Source: JAAFHB01 sp038240855 (GTDB taxonomy: Bacteria; Bacteroidota; Bacteroidia; Bacteroidales; Prolixibacteraceae). Taken from it: a DNA stretch of 6,136 bases. Below are positions 5,605 through 6,136 of this stretch, in pieces (position 1 is the stretch's first letter; each line of letters begins with the position of its first letter). A model generated the notes under the pieces. That model saw only the letters and a program-made list of their open reading frames with translations. It had not been told where the DNA came from and ran no database searches. The DNA is taken from positions 1 through 6,136 of the forward strand of contig JBBRGI010000225.1 in the NCBI GenBank assembly GCA_038240855.1. Direction: 5' to 3'. A program made the translations under genes and the position numbers.

Positions 5605-6136
5605 TCAATCAGGAAAATATCCTTTAATAATTCCTCTTTTTGAGTCTTTGAGAAATAAAAGGATTTCATCGCGTTCGCGTGATGCCTGCAACTCTGCCTC
5701 AATTACCTCGAGTGCCTGACTGTTATTATATCCTTTCTGATAAATGATCCGGTAGATATCCTGAATCTGGCAGATTACCTCGTTGGAGAATCCTCTGCGA
5801 CGCAAACCTATTGAATTGACTCCTGCATATGATAACGGCTCACGACCCGCCTTAATATAGGGAGGAACATCCTTGCGTACCAATGATCCACCTGAAAGCA
5901 TAACATGTTTTCCGATATGGCAAAACTGGTGTATTCCGGTTTGTCCGCCAATAATTGCGAAATCATCCACAACAACTTCACCGGCCAGTGCAACGGAGTT
6001 TACCAGAATGACACTGTCACCAACCACACAGTCATGGGCTACGTGGACGTAAGCCATGATAAGGCAGTTACTGCCAATTACTGTTTTCCCTTTGGCAGAA
6101 GTGCCTCTGTTCACAGTAACACACTCTCTGATTGTC
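5605..6136 (-). CDS. lpxA: UDP-N-acetylglucosamine acyltransferase (LpxA), C-terminal part
   Basis: LpxA transfers a 3-hydroxyacyl chain from acyl carrier protein to UDP-GlcNAc, the first step of lipid A synthesis, in the cytoplasm. About 177 residues are visible; the N-terminal part of this roughly 260-residue protein lies beyond the right edge. The frame stays open to the end, encoding 'TIRECVTVNRGT', a standard LpxA segment, so the GTG at 6112-6114 is internal. Left-handed beta-helix hexapeptides follow, with 'AYVHVAHDC' containing the catalytic His (E. coli H125), then 'LAGEVVVDDFAIIGG', 'HQFCHIGKHVMLSGGS', 'DVPPYIKAGREPLSYAGVN' and 'GLRRRGF', and a helical C-terminus ending at TGA. E. 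coli H144 is replaced by Glu ('LAGEV'), while the Gly at the chain-length position (E. coli G173) is kept, by my hand alignment. It converges on the DUF6427-like gene across the repeat cluster. Upstream lpxD and lpxC/fabZ would be expected beyond the edge. Confidence 0.96.
   Translation of the reverse strand, partial: TIRECVTVNRGTSAKGKTVIGSNCLIMAYVHVAHDCVVGDSVILVNSVALAGEVVVDDFAIIGGQTGIHQFCHIGKHVMLSGGSLVRKDVPPYIKAGREPLSYAGVNSIGLRRRGFSNEVICQIQDIYRIIYQKGYNNSQALEVIEAELQASRERDEILLFLKDSKRGIIKGYFPD

Noticed and set aside
5605..6114. A short complete LpxA starting at the GTG at 6112-6114
   Set aside because: The frame continues to the edge and encodes the conserved TIREC-VTVNRGT stretch, so the gene is cut by the window.

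Overview
The window looks like ordinary chromosome of a member of the Bacteroidota (Bacteroidetes), probably from the Bacteroidales/Marinilabiliales side, though the exact lineage cannot be read from this sequence. Supporting signs are a purD gene of the Bacteroidetes type (Asn-Val-Arg-Met-Gly-Asp-Pro-Glu near the active site), followed 9 bases later by a polytopic membrane protein resembling the Bacteroidetes family DUF6427. There is also an LpxA with the Bacteroidetes-like 'LAGEV' variant. Starts are preceded by A/T-rich sequence rather than clear Shine-Dalgarno boxes, and base composition is moderately AT-rich.

Layout from left to right. The 3' end of a PiT-like anion permease (+, cut by the window edge) converges almost stop-to-stop with a YgjP/WLM-type zinc metallopeptidase gene (-). 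A 235-base divergent spacer separates that gene from an unrecognised 236-residue protein (+) that appears to contain two copies of a related domain. This gene converges on a Tat-exported TIM-barrel sugar isomerase/epimerase-like protein (-), with a strong two-way terminator hairpin between them. A second divergent spacer of 242 bases, containing a 15-base dyad, leads to purD and the DUF6427-like gene (+), which form a probable two-gene operon. The operon converges on lpxA (-), which runs off the right edge.

The genes belong to unrelated housekeeping roles: anion uptake, zinc peptidase, purine synthesis, an inner-membrane protein, lipid A synthesis and periplasmic sugar metabolism. I see no mobile element, CRISPR array, tRNA, rRNA or defence system. 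The most unusual structure is the 165-base spacer between the DUF6427-like gene and lpxA. It holds a 22-pair hairpin whose 3' arm is repeated in tandem every 24-25 bases, with three near-identical copies and one diverged copy. The second item worth attention is the unrecognised protein with internal duplication. No spacer exceeds 300 bases.
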